From: Corallium rubrum | Lineage: Eukaryota; Cnidaria; Anthozoa; Scleralcyonacea; Coralliidae | Direction of reading: 5' to 3' | NCBI GenBank assembly: GCA_964035015.1 | Contig: OZ035997.1 | Span: 66,607,337-66,671,336, forward strand | Length of the DNA stretch: 64,000 bases | Shown here: one piece after another, positions 1 through 16,799 of the stretch | How positions within the stretch are numbered: the first letter of the stretch is position 1 | Layout: each line of letters opens with the position of its first letter | Made by a program: the position numbers and the translations under genes | Notes under the pieces: model-generated | Database searches by the model: none | What the model saw: the letters and a program-made list of their open reading frames with translations, nothing else | Told to the model about the DNA's origin: nothing

Positions 1-28
1 TAGTGTTGCAATTTAATTTTAAAGTTAT

Positions 29-1660
29 TTACTCTTTAACTTCGTTCGGTAGCATATTCCAGTATTGGATAACCCTGCGTTTAAAAAAATCCCCATTTTT
101 ACCGACTGATGGACTTGATATGGGTAATAAATTTCTTCCAGATCTCAAGGTGCAAAACATTGTGTGACCATAATCCACAAAACCCTTTGTAATCTTAAAG
201 GTTTCAATCAGGTCCCCATGAGCCCCTCGCTCTAACAATGTAGCAAGCCTCAGTTTTAACAGTCTTTCCTTATATGACAATGCTTCAAGCCCTGCAATGC
301 ACTTCGTGAATCTCCGTTGACAACCTAACGTAAACGTAACGTAACCTAACCTAACCTAACCTAACCTAACCTAACCGAACCGAACCTAACCGAACCTAAC
401 CGAACGTAACTGAACCGACCGTAACCGAACCAAACCAAACCAAACCAAACCAAACCGAACCTAACCACTTTATTTACTGAGGGTAAAACACATGACAGTA
501 AAGTATTGATAAACTTGTTATTGATAAACTTGTTATTGATAAACCTCCAAGGCTCATAATATAAGCCCAGTTCCCTCTTCTTAATGTGGGTGACCACACC
601 TGCACACAATATTCCAAATGAGGTCTAATTAACAACTTATATAACAGAAGCATCACCGATCTTTATCTTGAAACAGTGTTGCAAAGAACCCATCCGATTG
701 TGCAGTTTGCCTTCCAATAGCCTTCTCTATCTGCTCTTTCCATTCACAATAATGATACATCGTCACACCAAAGTCAGATTCATGCAATACTGACTCAAGA
801 ATATTACCACTAAAGAAGTAGTCATGATTTGCATTCGCTTCACCTATGTGCATAACATAGCATTTGCTTACATTAAACGTCATACACCACTTATGCTCCA
901 GTTGGATAGCCCATTTTTGTTGCCTTGGATATCGTCCGGAATAGCTGCATTTCCAATGAGTTTAACATTGTCGGCAAATAATTTAGTAGATGCTTGTACA
1001 GAATCTGGTAGGTCATTGGTAAAAAGTAAAAATAACAATGGCCCCAATACCGATCTTTGGGGGACTCCTGACGTAACCGTTTCCCATGACGAAGTAACCT
1101 TTCCCACCGGAACAGTCATCCATCTATTGGACAAAAAATCCTCAACAATTTTCAATACCTTTCATGTTATGCCAAATGATTCCAATTTGATAAGTAGCCT
1201 ACCATGAGTTAGGTTCTGAGTTAAAGGCTTTTTTAAAATCCAATAAATCAAGTCTACTTGATCTCCCCTTTCCATTGCCTCAATTAGTTAGTCCAATGTT
1301 TCCAACAAAGTAGACAAGCAGGACCGCCCATTCATAAAACCATGTTGCTTAGGCATCACGTATTTACCGGCATGATCTCAACAGCTTCTCATACAGTTTA
1401 TTTAATATACATGTCAATGAAATTGGACGATAATTCGCTGAATCTAAACCTTCTTGATGCACTACACTCCCAAGGGATTCTCTTACTGGGCACGCCTTCA
1501 GCTGTGCACTTCTGAGCAATAATCGGTACACTATTATTAATAATTTAGTCACTTTAGCGTGAAATTCCGTCCACATACCTTCAATGTTGTCATCAGAGCT
1601 AGTTTGAAAATCTAATTCAAATTGATTCAGAAAGAAATATGATCTACGATTACGTAAGCT
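29..1660 (-). mobile_element. CR1/L2-like LINE, decayed reverse transcriptase 3' part
   Basis: Reading the minus strand from 1576 to 29 gives reverse-transcriptase blocks in the right order but in different frames. They are NYRPISLT (about 1400), SGVPQ.SVLGPLLF.L.NDLP followed by FADN in place of the catalytic FADD (about 1000), FNV.KC..MHIG (about 850), LYKLLIRPHLEYC..VWSP (about 620) and a C-terminal end with GDLIETFKI and FFKRRVIQYWNMLP (29-300). The family is established as the CR1/L2/jockey-like group of non-LTR retrotransposons. The frame changes, the altered FADD box and a repeat array inserted near 303-470 show it is dead. The endonuclease and ORF1 are absent or unrecognisable. Confidence 0.85.
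303..470. repeat. Degenerate CCTAA/CCGAA/CCAAA 5-bp array
   Basis: A pentanucleotide array runs through AACCT, then AACCG, then AACCA units with occasional changes. The AACCT part equals (TTAGG)n on the other strand, a known telomeric repeat of arthropods. Here it is short, drifts in sequence and sits inside the LINE, where RT coding resumes at about 302 with QRRFTK. It is therefore an interstitial microsatellite rather than a telomere. Confidence 0.8.
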
Positions 1661-1662
1661 AA

Positions 1663-2015
1663 ATGAACACCGACCAGATTGTTCATGCTCTTGAATTAGA
1701 TTCTATCACAGGAAAAATATTTTGCGGCGTCTTTGCATCCGACCAGCTACCCAAAGTCATTGAAAATTTCCTGTGTGGATTCCTAGCAAACACAGACCCA
1801 AGCAACAAACCAGGAACACATTGGGTTGCGTTCTACTTACTATCAGAACACAAGGGACAGTACTTCGATAGCTACAGCAACCCTCTGGCTATTATAACGA
1901 AACATTTAAACATTTAGACCACCATGCTGTCGAGTGGAACTTTAACACGCGTGAATTACAAACTATTTGGACAGATGTATGTGTGCAATATTTGTTTGTT
2001 TTACCTAAGTCATAA
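1663..2015 (+). pseudogene. Adenain-like cysteine protease relic (virus-like/Polinton-type)
   Basis: The reading starts at an ATG at 1663 and shows the order expected for an adenovirus-type maturation protease (Ulp1-like, C5 family). A Gly-Thr-His-Trp-Val-Ala box holds the catalytic His (about residue 53), FDSYSNPL holds the acidic residue, and a later DVCVQY segment in another frame holds the likely Cys. Such proteases are found in Polintons/Mavericks, adintoviruses and related endogenous viral elements. A frameshift near 1895-1905 separates the His/Asp part from the Cys part, so it is broken. It converges on the minus-strand virus-like ORFs at 2296-3103. Confidence 0.7.
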
Positions 2016-2295
2016 AGCACGTGGACACAGTTTGTCAATAAACAGTTTTATAAGTCGAAAAAAATGTCAGGTGAGAATCAGTCTAGTAAGAAGTTAGTTG
2101 AAAAATTAAGAAACCAATAAACACTTGTAACACTTTTTAAAAAATAAAACTTTATTCGTTCAATATTGACTTGTTTTTTCATCTTGACTCGAGCACTGCA
2201 CTCGTCCAGTCGTTTCTTCCCACACAGAACGACAACAAAAGACTGATAATTTTGAAAACAATTCATTAATTTATAATAAAACGTTTACATAAAGA
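2016..2295. other. Gap between convergent virus-like ORFs
   Basis: This short AT-rich interval lies between the protease relic on the plus strand and the two ORFs on the minus strand. It probably holds the facing 3' ends and polyadenylation signals (AATAAA-type motifs near 2118 and 2144). No further gene is visible. Confidence 0.4.
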
Positions 2296-3103
2296 TTAAT
2301 ACTTATGCCGGCGTGTTTTTGGTGTTCCCTTTGACTTAATTATTTTGGCATGCATCTGTCTCTTCGGAGGCATTAATAAATATCTGTAAGGACTCCCGTG
2401 CAGTGGACTTGTGTAAATTAGTTCTTCATCTTCTGACGTGGATTCAATTTGTGCCTGTCTCCATCTTTCATCATTTCTCACAAGATCTTTAGTCATATTG
2501 ATCTTTGATAAAACTCTAAATAATTCCTTTGAACCAGTGGGATTGAAATTTTTTCTCCCTCTCCCAGTGTCGCTTAGTAGAGCTGAAATATTGGACCCTT
2601 GGATATCCTTACCATCCAACTTTACTTGACCGGTGTATCCCACGATATAACGTTAGGATAAGCTTTTAATCTGTTCAAGATGGACACGGCCGTTCACGCA
2701 TAGTTTTAGGTATAGAATCGACAATAACTGAATTCCTTAATGATGTTTCTCTTGACGCTCCTGGTTTCTCTTCAACTGGGTTGTTAGGGTTAAACGTTGT
2801 ACTATTAACATTAATAGTGGGGAAATCGTTGTTCTTTTGATGTTTCAGGTTCAAATATTGTTCAAGATTTGTGTAATATAGTTTTTTCTTTTCATCGTCG
2901 GCCATGTCTGTACATCTCAGAACACTGTCCATATTCTCGTTGATGTTCATAAGATCTGTGACAAGAGGCGTAGTTTCTTGTTTTTGTTTTTGTTTTTGTT
3001 TTTGTTTTTGTTTTTGTTTTTGTTTTTGTTTTTGTTTTTGTTTACATTCGAGTCTGTGAAGTGTGTCTTCTGGAACAAGAACCATGCGCTTGAAATGGCT
3101 CAT
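2296..3103 (-). pseudogene. Virus-like element hypothetical protein, split in two frames
   Basis: Two minus-strand reading frames lie end to end. The upstream one (3103-2675, 142 aa) has an internal Lys-Gln dipeptide run and a helical stretch with DDEKKKLYYTNLEQYL. The downstream one (2643-2296, 115 aa) has KLDGKDIQGSNISALLSD and a basic C-terminus. From memory, proteins with the pattern 'DDEK.LY...L..YL' followed by 'dG..I.GSNI..LL.D' occur as one ORF beside adenain-like proteases in animal virus-like elements. The two parts are therefore probably one protein broken by a frameshift near 2645-2690. The function is unknown. A homology search of both parts would settle this. Confidence 0.5.
2979..3043. 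repeat. GTTTTT hexanucleotide microsatellite inside an ORF
   Basis: About eleven near-perfect 6-bp units lie in frame in the 142-aa minus-strand ORF and encode alternating Lys and Gln. Because the unit is a multiple of three, length changes keep the frame. Confidence 0.9.
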
Positions 3104-3344
3104 TTTGTAAATAAACTGCTCAACACGTTAAGGACTGGTGGTAATAAAACTGATAAAAGGTTCCCTCCTTTTTGATTGAGAACGCGTTTTTTTATTTCTT
3201 CGAGAGACTTTCTTATTTGCTAAGACACAGAGATATTTTTGTAACGATGCAGTCTTTGCTTTTGATTATATGTCAATTGCGTGACACCTTTAAGTAAGTT
3301 TAAGCATCACTCACATACATATTACTAAGTCGGTAGGTCCATGT

Positions 3345-3640
3345 TAAACTAAAACTAAACTAAACTAACCTTATTTATACTGGATAACTCTATCAATTAA
3401 ATCTAAACTGTTATCCTCAGAGATCCAGTAAGGGCCCACTCTCATTGCTCCAGTGTTACTACAGTAGGAAACCGGAGTACCCAGAGGAAACCTGTGGTGT
3501 TTAGTAGAGTCAAACTGGAAGCACTCTTCTCACATGTGGCCAGGGTGGGAAATTTTTTAATCAGATAACTGCACCGTGCAGGAATCGAACCTGGGTGGCA
3601 GAGGTGAAAGACACGTGGACTAACCACTGTGCCACCATAA
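3345..3640 (-). mobile_element. tRNA-derived SINE
   Basis: Read on the minus strand, the element begins near 3640 with GGTGGCACAGTGGTTAG (RNA polymerase III box A region). It continues to GGTTCGATTCCTGC (box B) about 45 nt later. A body follows with a CTGGGTACTCCGGTTTCCT stretch, a motif shared by several animal SINE families, and then a 3' tail of TTTAG-like repeats near 3345-3370. tRNA-like head, body and simple tail are the hallmarks of a SINE. The apparent protein reading across this region is an artefact. Confidence 0.85.
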
Positions 3641-3649
3641 AATAATCTT

Positions 3650-4440
3650 TCGAACTTTTGGTTTGCTTTTTGCAAGAACATGCAAGTACGGTAGATTGTC
3701 TCTCATCCGCTTAGACAGTGAAATGACGAGAACTATGATGCAGACTTCATTTAAGTATGTTTTTGAACATAAGCAACCTGTCGCTCATTCGGGTCGTAAA
3801 ACGACTCCAGCAAATAGTTGACATGCTTTGGGTACATTTGTCAAGCCAGAGTTGCGATACCTAGTTAATCCCTTGGGTTTTTAATGACTATAATATAACA
3901 AGACGCCCGCTAGGCGTCAACTCGGGCTACTGAGCATGGGCAATGGGCATGGCAATGACTGTGGAGAAAGAGATTGGTGGAGGAGGACATGTTAGAAAGC
4001 TAGTCAGAAAGCACACTCACTTGTTTTATAAAGAACATTTTTCTATTGACTACTATTATAAACTTACATGCATGGACAACCTAGATTGGGACAACATAGA
4101 ATTCATATACTGAAAGCCATCATGACATTGCTCTGTATATCTCGAACTATATGTACGGTATTGTGACATTTTGTGTACATATTACACTTTAATATTTTAG
4201 TTGTTAATAAACTGTTTAGATGGTGTTCACAGATCTCACATAATGATATCTGAAGTCATTCATTTTAAAGGCCGCAACAGCATTATCAACAGCACTGCTC
4301 ATGCTATATATCAAGTTAGTATCACCATGTTCAATTGTACATAGTTTTGGCATTCTTACATATAAATTTGGTGTTCACGTATACTGTATAACTTTGGCAT
4401 TGATACATATACTTTTAGCATTTATAAATATTGGTATTCA
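3650..4440. other. No gene recognised
   Basis: AT-rich intergenic sequence. No long open frame, TIR pair or recognisable element end was found. A GC-richer patch near 3900-3970 has no assignable identity. Confidence 0.4.
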
Positions 4441-4499
4441 TATACATTGGTATTCATATTGGCATTAATTGGGGTTGTTCTTTTATTAGTACCAGTTAC

Positions 4500-5150
4500 G
4501 TCAATTAATTTTAATACCAGAGTAATAAATTGGTGGTTGACGGTTTCATAGTCCAACTCACAACTCCAAATATCTTGCTGTTTGATTAATACCAGATATG
4601 TCAATGTTATAAAGTCATTTAATACCAGAGTTTTATAATAAATTGGTGGTTGACTCACAACTCCAACTTTGCTCCTTCATTAAGTCATTTAGTACCAGAG
4701 TAATAAATTGGCGGTTGACGGTTTAATAGTCCAACTCACAACTCCAACTGTGTGGTCGTAGAAGCCATTTACTTCAGATGCCACTGTTAATTTGTTTGCT
4801 CCTTCATTAATACCAGATATGTCAATGTTATAAAGTCATTTAATACCAGAGTAATAAATTGGTGGTTGACGGTTTAATAGTCCAACTCACAACTCCAACT
4901 GTGTGGTCGTAGAAGCCATTTACTTCAGACACCAGTGTTAATTTGTTTGCTCTTTCATTAATACCAGATATATCAACGTTATAAAGTCATTTAATACCAG
5001 AGTAATAAATTGGTGGTTGACGGTTTAATAGTCCAACTCACAACTCCAACTGTGTGGTCGTAGAAGCCATTTACTTCAGACATCAGTGTTAATTTGTTTG
5101 CTCCTTCATTAATACCAGATATAACAATGTTATAAAGTCATTTAACTCAT
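4500..5150. repeat. 151-bp tandem repeat array (about four copies)
   Basis: The block CAGAGTAATAAATTGG recurs at about 4696, 4847 and 4998, exactly 151 bp apart, with degenerate copies on both sides (4510 and 4630). Each unit also carries GTGTGGTCGTAGAAGCC and TTCATTAATACCAGATAT. It lies just beyond the 3' (low-coordinate) side of the Helentron. Tandem arrays are common at or in Helentron ends, but no terminal sequence proves it belongs to that element. Confidence 0.85.
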
Positions 5151-5445
5151 AACTTCAACAGCATATCAATATTGCTGAGGCTTTTCATGATTCTACCAGA
5201 TGTTTAATTTTATCTAAAACATGAAGCAGAGAGAAAATAAGTGGGTTAAAAAGCAATTAAGCTATGGATGCATGGGAACTTTGCAATATTAAAGGACATT
5301 TACATAAGTATACTTTTTTACTTACATTAATTTGTTGTCCAATGGTCCAGGTTGTCCAGGTGTTCAAGTCCTTTTCAGGACAGAGGCACCGAGTATACAG
5401 TAGGTGCATCATCCCAAGTACAAGTGCAGTGTAACTGCACTAGTT

Positions 5446-5676
5446 CAGGGGTGGACCATTAGAAATCTCGGGAGGGGGTAAAAAAATTATTTCTAAGCCT
5501 GACGTTTTTTTTCTCCTACGTAAGCTCTGCAGGATATTTTGTTTTTGGACAATAAAGGAAAGTTGTAAACAGTTTGCCAGTATTCTCTGTATATTGCCTG
5601 CAGGATTTTTTGATCACTTTCCCTTGCACAGGAATTGTCACCCCTTCCCTGCAAGATTTCCAATGGCCCACCCCTT
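5446..5676. mobile_element. Possible hAT-like MITE
   Basis: The left end CAGGGGTGGACCATT and the right end AATGGCCCACCCCTT are approximate inverted repeats of the CAGGGGTGG type seen in hAT non-autonomous elements. No convincing 8-bp target duplication was found, so ends and class are tentative. Confidence 0.45.
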
Positions 5677-5833
5677 ATTGATAAGTATGGTTTGTGAATA
5701 TGGATCCATGGATCTCTGAGGAGACTATGCACATATGGTGTAAGATAAACTTGCTTGATAACAATTGCCAGAAAGATATAACTACATATAATTAATATAA
5801 TATTTCAATTAATGTGACAGATATAATTATTCC

Positions 5834-6460
5834 CTAGTTGCAATATTGTACTACGATTTTGATAGCATCATGATCAGAATAATACACATTGACTACATAA
5901 TTGTCAATTATTTGAAATACTGTGGATCTAACATACACATGGTCTAATAAGCTACCAGAAGAAATAAATGTAGGTTTTGTTACAATCTGAGTGTAATTGA
6001 GAGATTCCATTAAAGATTTTAGTGGATGAACTTGATTGTCATTCAAGTAATTGATATTAAAGTCACCAAGAATCACGTCAATTGTATAACTATTTAACAT
6101 GTATCCCAAACAATCTACATATTGTAGGATGTTGGAGGCTTGCTTTCGATACAGCAAAAGAAAAGTTTTTTCTTGGGATTTACTATTAACCAGGTCAAAC
6201 TTTAGTGCATTTAGTGAAGAAAAATATTCACACTCTCTGATTTCTACAGTATTTCTTTTGCAAAGTGCCATACTTGAATATTTATCAGTATCATGATCTT
6301 GACGGTGGAGTTTGAAAGGACTGAGATTATTTAAAATTTCATTGTCAAAATCCTGAGGTAGTAGTTGGGTTTCAGTAAGAGCTATGACATCACTATTGAA
6401 AACTCTTGAATCAAATTTAATATCGATGCTATGTTTTTTGAGAGATCTTATATTTAAAAG
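5834..6460 (-). pseudogene. Helentron EEP endonuclease domain
   Basis: This is the C-terminal part of the Helentron protein. In order it reads LNIRSLKKH (about 6455), TETQL with the catalytic Glu (about 6375), GDFNIN (about 6070), LDHVY (about 5935) and SDHDAI (about 5860). These are the diagnostic boxes of the endonuclease/exonuclease/phosphatase fold, and all catalytic residues look present. It is separated from the helicase by a frame change near 6460-6470. In Helentrons this domain follows the helicase and is thought to help target-site cleavage. Confidence 0.8.
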
Positions 6461-6464
6461 TGGA

Positions 6465-7776
6465 TATGGTCAAAACATTGAAATTGTCTTGGAATAGAGT
6501 TGTTGAATGTGGAACCATACATCCATTGCGTAGTCTTTGGTATTCTTCAAGAACTTTAGGATTTGCTTTAATATGTTTACTCTGAATTTGTCCTAAAATA
6601 TACAGACCTTGTAAAGAAGTTGCACGGCTTAAGGCAACATAAATTTGTCCATAGTTAAATGCTCTCTGTTTTGTCAAGTCAGAACTGATTACAACTTTTT
6701 CAAGTGTTAGACCTTGAACCTTATGTACAGTACATGCCCATGCAAGTGTAACAGGGAATTGTACTCTGGAGAAGATGCTTTACCTGGTCTTATTTTGATC
6801 TTTGCTAATACAGGCTCAATGGGAACTACATTGTTTTCTCTTGCAAAAGGGCTGCCACAAGTGTTAGTTACGTCTTTACCAGCATTTGAGTCATCAAATT
6901 TAATATAGAGAACAGTTGGTTTTTGGTTATTTTGATTGACATCAACTTTAGAGACAGTTCCCATTTGTCCATTGATGAGTCTATCTGGAATACTGATATT
7001 TGTTGTAAGCATTACTCTAGCACCTTCTTTAATCAGAATTTCATAATCTAGTCCACCTGTTTCAGACCGTCCTTTTGCTAATACTCTATCAATATCTTGT
7101 TTCCTTACATTTGTTGGATACTGATCTTTAGCTTTAAGAATAAATAAAGATCCAGAAAGTTTTTCTAGTTTTGTCTTGTTATGTTCATCTACAGGAGCAT
7201 TTTCAGCCCAGATATGAAGTGCATCTGATGGGTAATTAGGATCAGATGGGGTTATTGATCTGGATTGGATTATCTTAATGTCATCTTCTGTTTGACTAGC
7301 AGTTCTTACTCTGTTAAGAAGTTCAATAAATGCTTGGTCATTTTTCTGTCTCATGATTTTATTAAGTTCTATCATTTTGAAGACTTTCCATGGATGGCAT
7401 AGATTATAAGAATCATTTTTGTAAGTGGCAAATACAAATCTCTTACGTATTGGTGGAAGTTGGCATAGATCACCTACAACTATAATAGTAATTCCTGCAA
7501 ATAACAGAGAACTTGTGGTGCCAAATATTTATTTTAATCTTTGGTGGATATGTAGTAAGGTTGTGTTTCCAACCATAGAAATTTCATCTATTATTATTAG
7601 CTTTAGGTCAGATAATGATAGTCTTAATTGTGTTTTCTTTTGGTCTGACATTGCAGGTACATTATCACCAGTTTCTTTGGGAATAGCAAGACCAGTATTT
7701 ATTGTTGTTCCATCAATGTTTATTGCAGCTACACCTGTTGCTACCATGAGAAGAACTGTTGGTAATTCCGGGTTAA
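6465..7776 (-). pseudogene. Helentron PIF1-family helicase, C-terminal two thirds
   Basis: Read on the minus strand from 7776: ATGVAAINI.GTTI (motif Ia region), LIIIDEISM (Walker B, about 7580), a VGDLCQLPPI box (motif III, about 7470), LNKIMRQ (motif IV region), a VMLTTN box, then VHKVQGLTL and YVALSRATSLQGLYI (motifs V/VI, about 6620-6700). This is the 5'-3' superfamily 1B DNA helicase of Helitrons. Frame changes near 7530, 6780 and 6465 interrupt it. The Walker A segment lies 20.8 kb away at 28.6-28.7 kb because of the CACTA insertion. Confidence 0.85.
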
Positions 7777-7784
7777 TACACTGT

Positions 7785-8490
7785 TATTTTGTGGTAGTTA
7801 AAACAACTACAACATTGTAGTAATTTTAACTACTTCGAGTGTAGTAACTTTATTTTAGTTATTTTAACCACAATTTTGTAGTTAAAACAACTATTACCAT
7901 AGTTATTTTAACTATCGAGATGTAGTTACAATATCATAGTTATTTTAACCACAACTTTTTAGTTAAAATAACTATTGACATAGTCAATTTGACTACAGTT
8001 TATGTAGTTACTCTGTCCTAGTTATTTAACTACATTTACCCAAGTTGTAGTAATTTTAACTACAGCTTATGTAGTTACTCTGTCCTAGTTATTTTAACTA
8101 CCCATTTTTAACTACATTTATACCCAAGTTGTAGTAATGTTAACTACAGCTTATGTAGTTATTCTGTCCTAGTTGTTTTAACTACCCATTTTTAACTACA
8201 TTTACCCAAGTTGTAGTAATTTTAACTACAGCTTAATTTAACTACCCATTTTTAACTACATTTACCCGAGTTGTAGTAACTTTAACTACAGCTTATGTAG
8301 TTACTCTGTCCTAGTTATTAAGTTGTAGTAATTTTAACTACAGGTTATGTAGTTAAGTTGTAGTAATTTTAACTACAGCTTAATACATTTACCCATGTTG
8401 TACTCTGTTCTAGTTATTTTAACTACCCATTTTTAACTACATTTACCCATGTTGTAGTAATTTTAACTACAGCTTATGTAGTTACTCCCT
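7785..8490. repeat. Left subterminal repeats of the CACTA element
   Basis: Many copies of GTAGTTA and its complement TAACTAC occur, often as palindromic pairs around TTTT (GTAGT-AATTTTAACTAC). Longer sub-blocks such as TTATGTAGTTACTCTGTCC recur. The same motif fills the right end. By analogy with EnSpm they are probably transposase-binding sites; this is inference. Confidence 0.8.
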
Positions 8491-9140
8491 CCTTAAAATT
8501 TTAAGTAATACGCATATAATAATACTTTGACAAAGTATTTGACAAAAACAAAACAGGCATATTTTTAGGTTCGGCCAGGATCATTAATTTTTAATAACAG
8601 TTAACACATGTAGTGATATTCTGGTGGTGATCATTGATCATGAAAAATAAAGCCATTATCACTCTGATACATATTGCATGGTGTTACTTTATCAAATTAT
8701 AAAATTTTGAAAAGATCAATAAAAATGCACTTATTACACAACTTTTTAAATTAACAAGAGGCCTGTTTACTTGCAAATTCTGGTTTTAGGAGGTGTCCAA
8801 TTTCTTTTTAAAAAACTTCAAATGAACATGTTCGTAAAAACAAGATTTTAAGGTTTTTTTTGAAAAATAATCACAGACATTTTGGTAAACAAGTCAGCTG
8901 GGTACAAGCTGCTGTTCATCCCGGCAAACTCTGAAATGAACACATAAAATCCAGCCAGGTTACAGTTAACCAGGCCATTCCGAATAGCCAGACTGCATGG
9001 TTCATATGAACACCCCCCTTAGATACATTAGATAAGTGGAAGCACTGTGGACTTCCCAATCAGAAATTGCATATGTAAATAGGCCTTACATGTACATGTA
9101 CATAATAAGGCATGTTACAGTATGTATGTACGGTAGTTCA
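8490..9140. other. CACTA left internal noncoding segment
   Basis: AT-rich sequence between the subterminal repeats and the transposase stop codon. It should contain the transposase 3' UTR and polyadenylation site (AATAAA near 8646 on the plus strand is the wrong orientation; the minus strand has several A/T-rich candidates). No ORF was recognised. Confidence 0.4.
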
Positions 9141-15558
<6,418 letters not shown>

Positions 15559-15847
15559 GTTGGCTGGAAATTATTCCCCTGGAAATTTTTCCGGTCGGGG
15601 GTTCGAAATACCCGGTCACGATTAATCAAGTGCTCACGCAGCCAGTAATATAGCTTTAATCTATGCCATGTGACTGGGTGCCCAGCTGATTGGTAGAATA
15701 TTACCACGTGACCTATATGTTTGGTGACACTTCTTGCCGACTTAATATCTTCTGTATTCTACTGAGCAGTTCGTTTATAGGATATTTATTTTCGCTGTTG
15801 AGCTGTTCTGTTTGGCTGCGGAATTCTTCTTTCAACTGTTATCTGCA
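15559..15847. promoter_or_regulatory. Divergent promoter region of the CACTA element
   Basis: About 290 bp separate the transposase start (15558, minus) from the first ATG of the accessory gene (15848, plus). The interval should hold both promoters. It includes a CCACGTGAC E-box-like palindrome near 15702. No TATA box could be assigned with confidence. Confidence 0.5.
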
Positions 15848-16344
15848 ATGACTATGGTAAATATAACTATTCCTTCTTTAATCGTTGTTGATTGAATTCG
15901 TAAGAATGTTATTTATAATAATATGCCTCTTGTGTATACTATAGCTAATACCGTCTCGTGTCATTACTGTCATATGTAATTGTCTAAAATCGATCCTTAT
16001 TGATCTTGGCTTTATTATGAAAGCAATCAAAGCATCCATATGAAATTGTTTGTTATTAGACAACGTGTCCCTCACCTTCGTGGGATTTTTTTATGATTAA
16101 TACAGGTTTTCGATCACGATCTTTACGACTGTCTTGTTGCCGCCGGTGTTCGCGAAGACACGTTAAAGAAACTCGAAGACGATGAGGGGAGTAACTATAG
16201 AATACCCCGCAAATTCACAGCACCTTTTAAAACCCCTATCTACGACCATTTTTGTGTTCTTTATTCTCATTACATCACATTCTTACAATATTTTACGACC
16301 TTCGGCACAAATTCTGTACCCTCGTACAAACTAAAGATGCAAAG

Positions 16345-16436
16345 TATGCCTACGCGACCTACGCGGCCTACGCGGCCTACGCGGCCTACGCGGCCTACGC
16401 GACCTACGCGACCTACGCGACCTACGCGGCCTACGC
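16345..16436. repeat. 9-bp minisatellite CCTACGCGR
   Basis: About ten tandem copies of CCTACGCGG or CCTACGCGA near the left end of Merlin. It is GC- and CpG-rich, unlike its surroundings. The Ala-Tyr-Ala reading through it is a by-product of the 9-bp unit. Confidence 0.9.
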
Positions 16437-16799
16437 CGTAAACAACAGACTCTCTGCAGTCTGCAGCATATACCTAGATAGCCTACGCTGCCTACGGGTG
16501 TACGAAGTAAACATGCAACAAAGTTTGTTCAAACTATGCCCACATGGCTGATGTGACAAATCAGACCTACACCACATAAACACACTTATATCCATATAAA
16601 TTTGAACTATTCGCAGCAACTACCCAATACAACGACACTTTTTGACTCACTCGGAAACCGTTCGTTCCGTTTAATTTTATTAATTACGACTTAAACCGAC
16701 TTGTAGTAAAACTTGCATATAGTAGGCAAAGTATTAAACAGCAGAGCTATGCATGCAGGGTTATATTAAATAAAAATTTATAAATTGCAATGGAACGAT

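Noticed and set aside
1663..3103. Full Polinton/Maverick
   Set aside because: No DNA polymerase B, retroviral-type integrase or capsid gene was recognised in the window.
3442..3681. 79-aa reading on the minus strand
   Set aside because: It lies entirely within a tRNA-derived SINE.
16252..16551. Reading with an Ala-Tyr-Ala tract
   Set aside because: It is a 9-bp minisatellite read in one frame, with no domain on either side.
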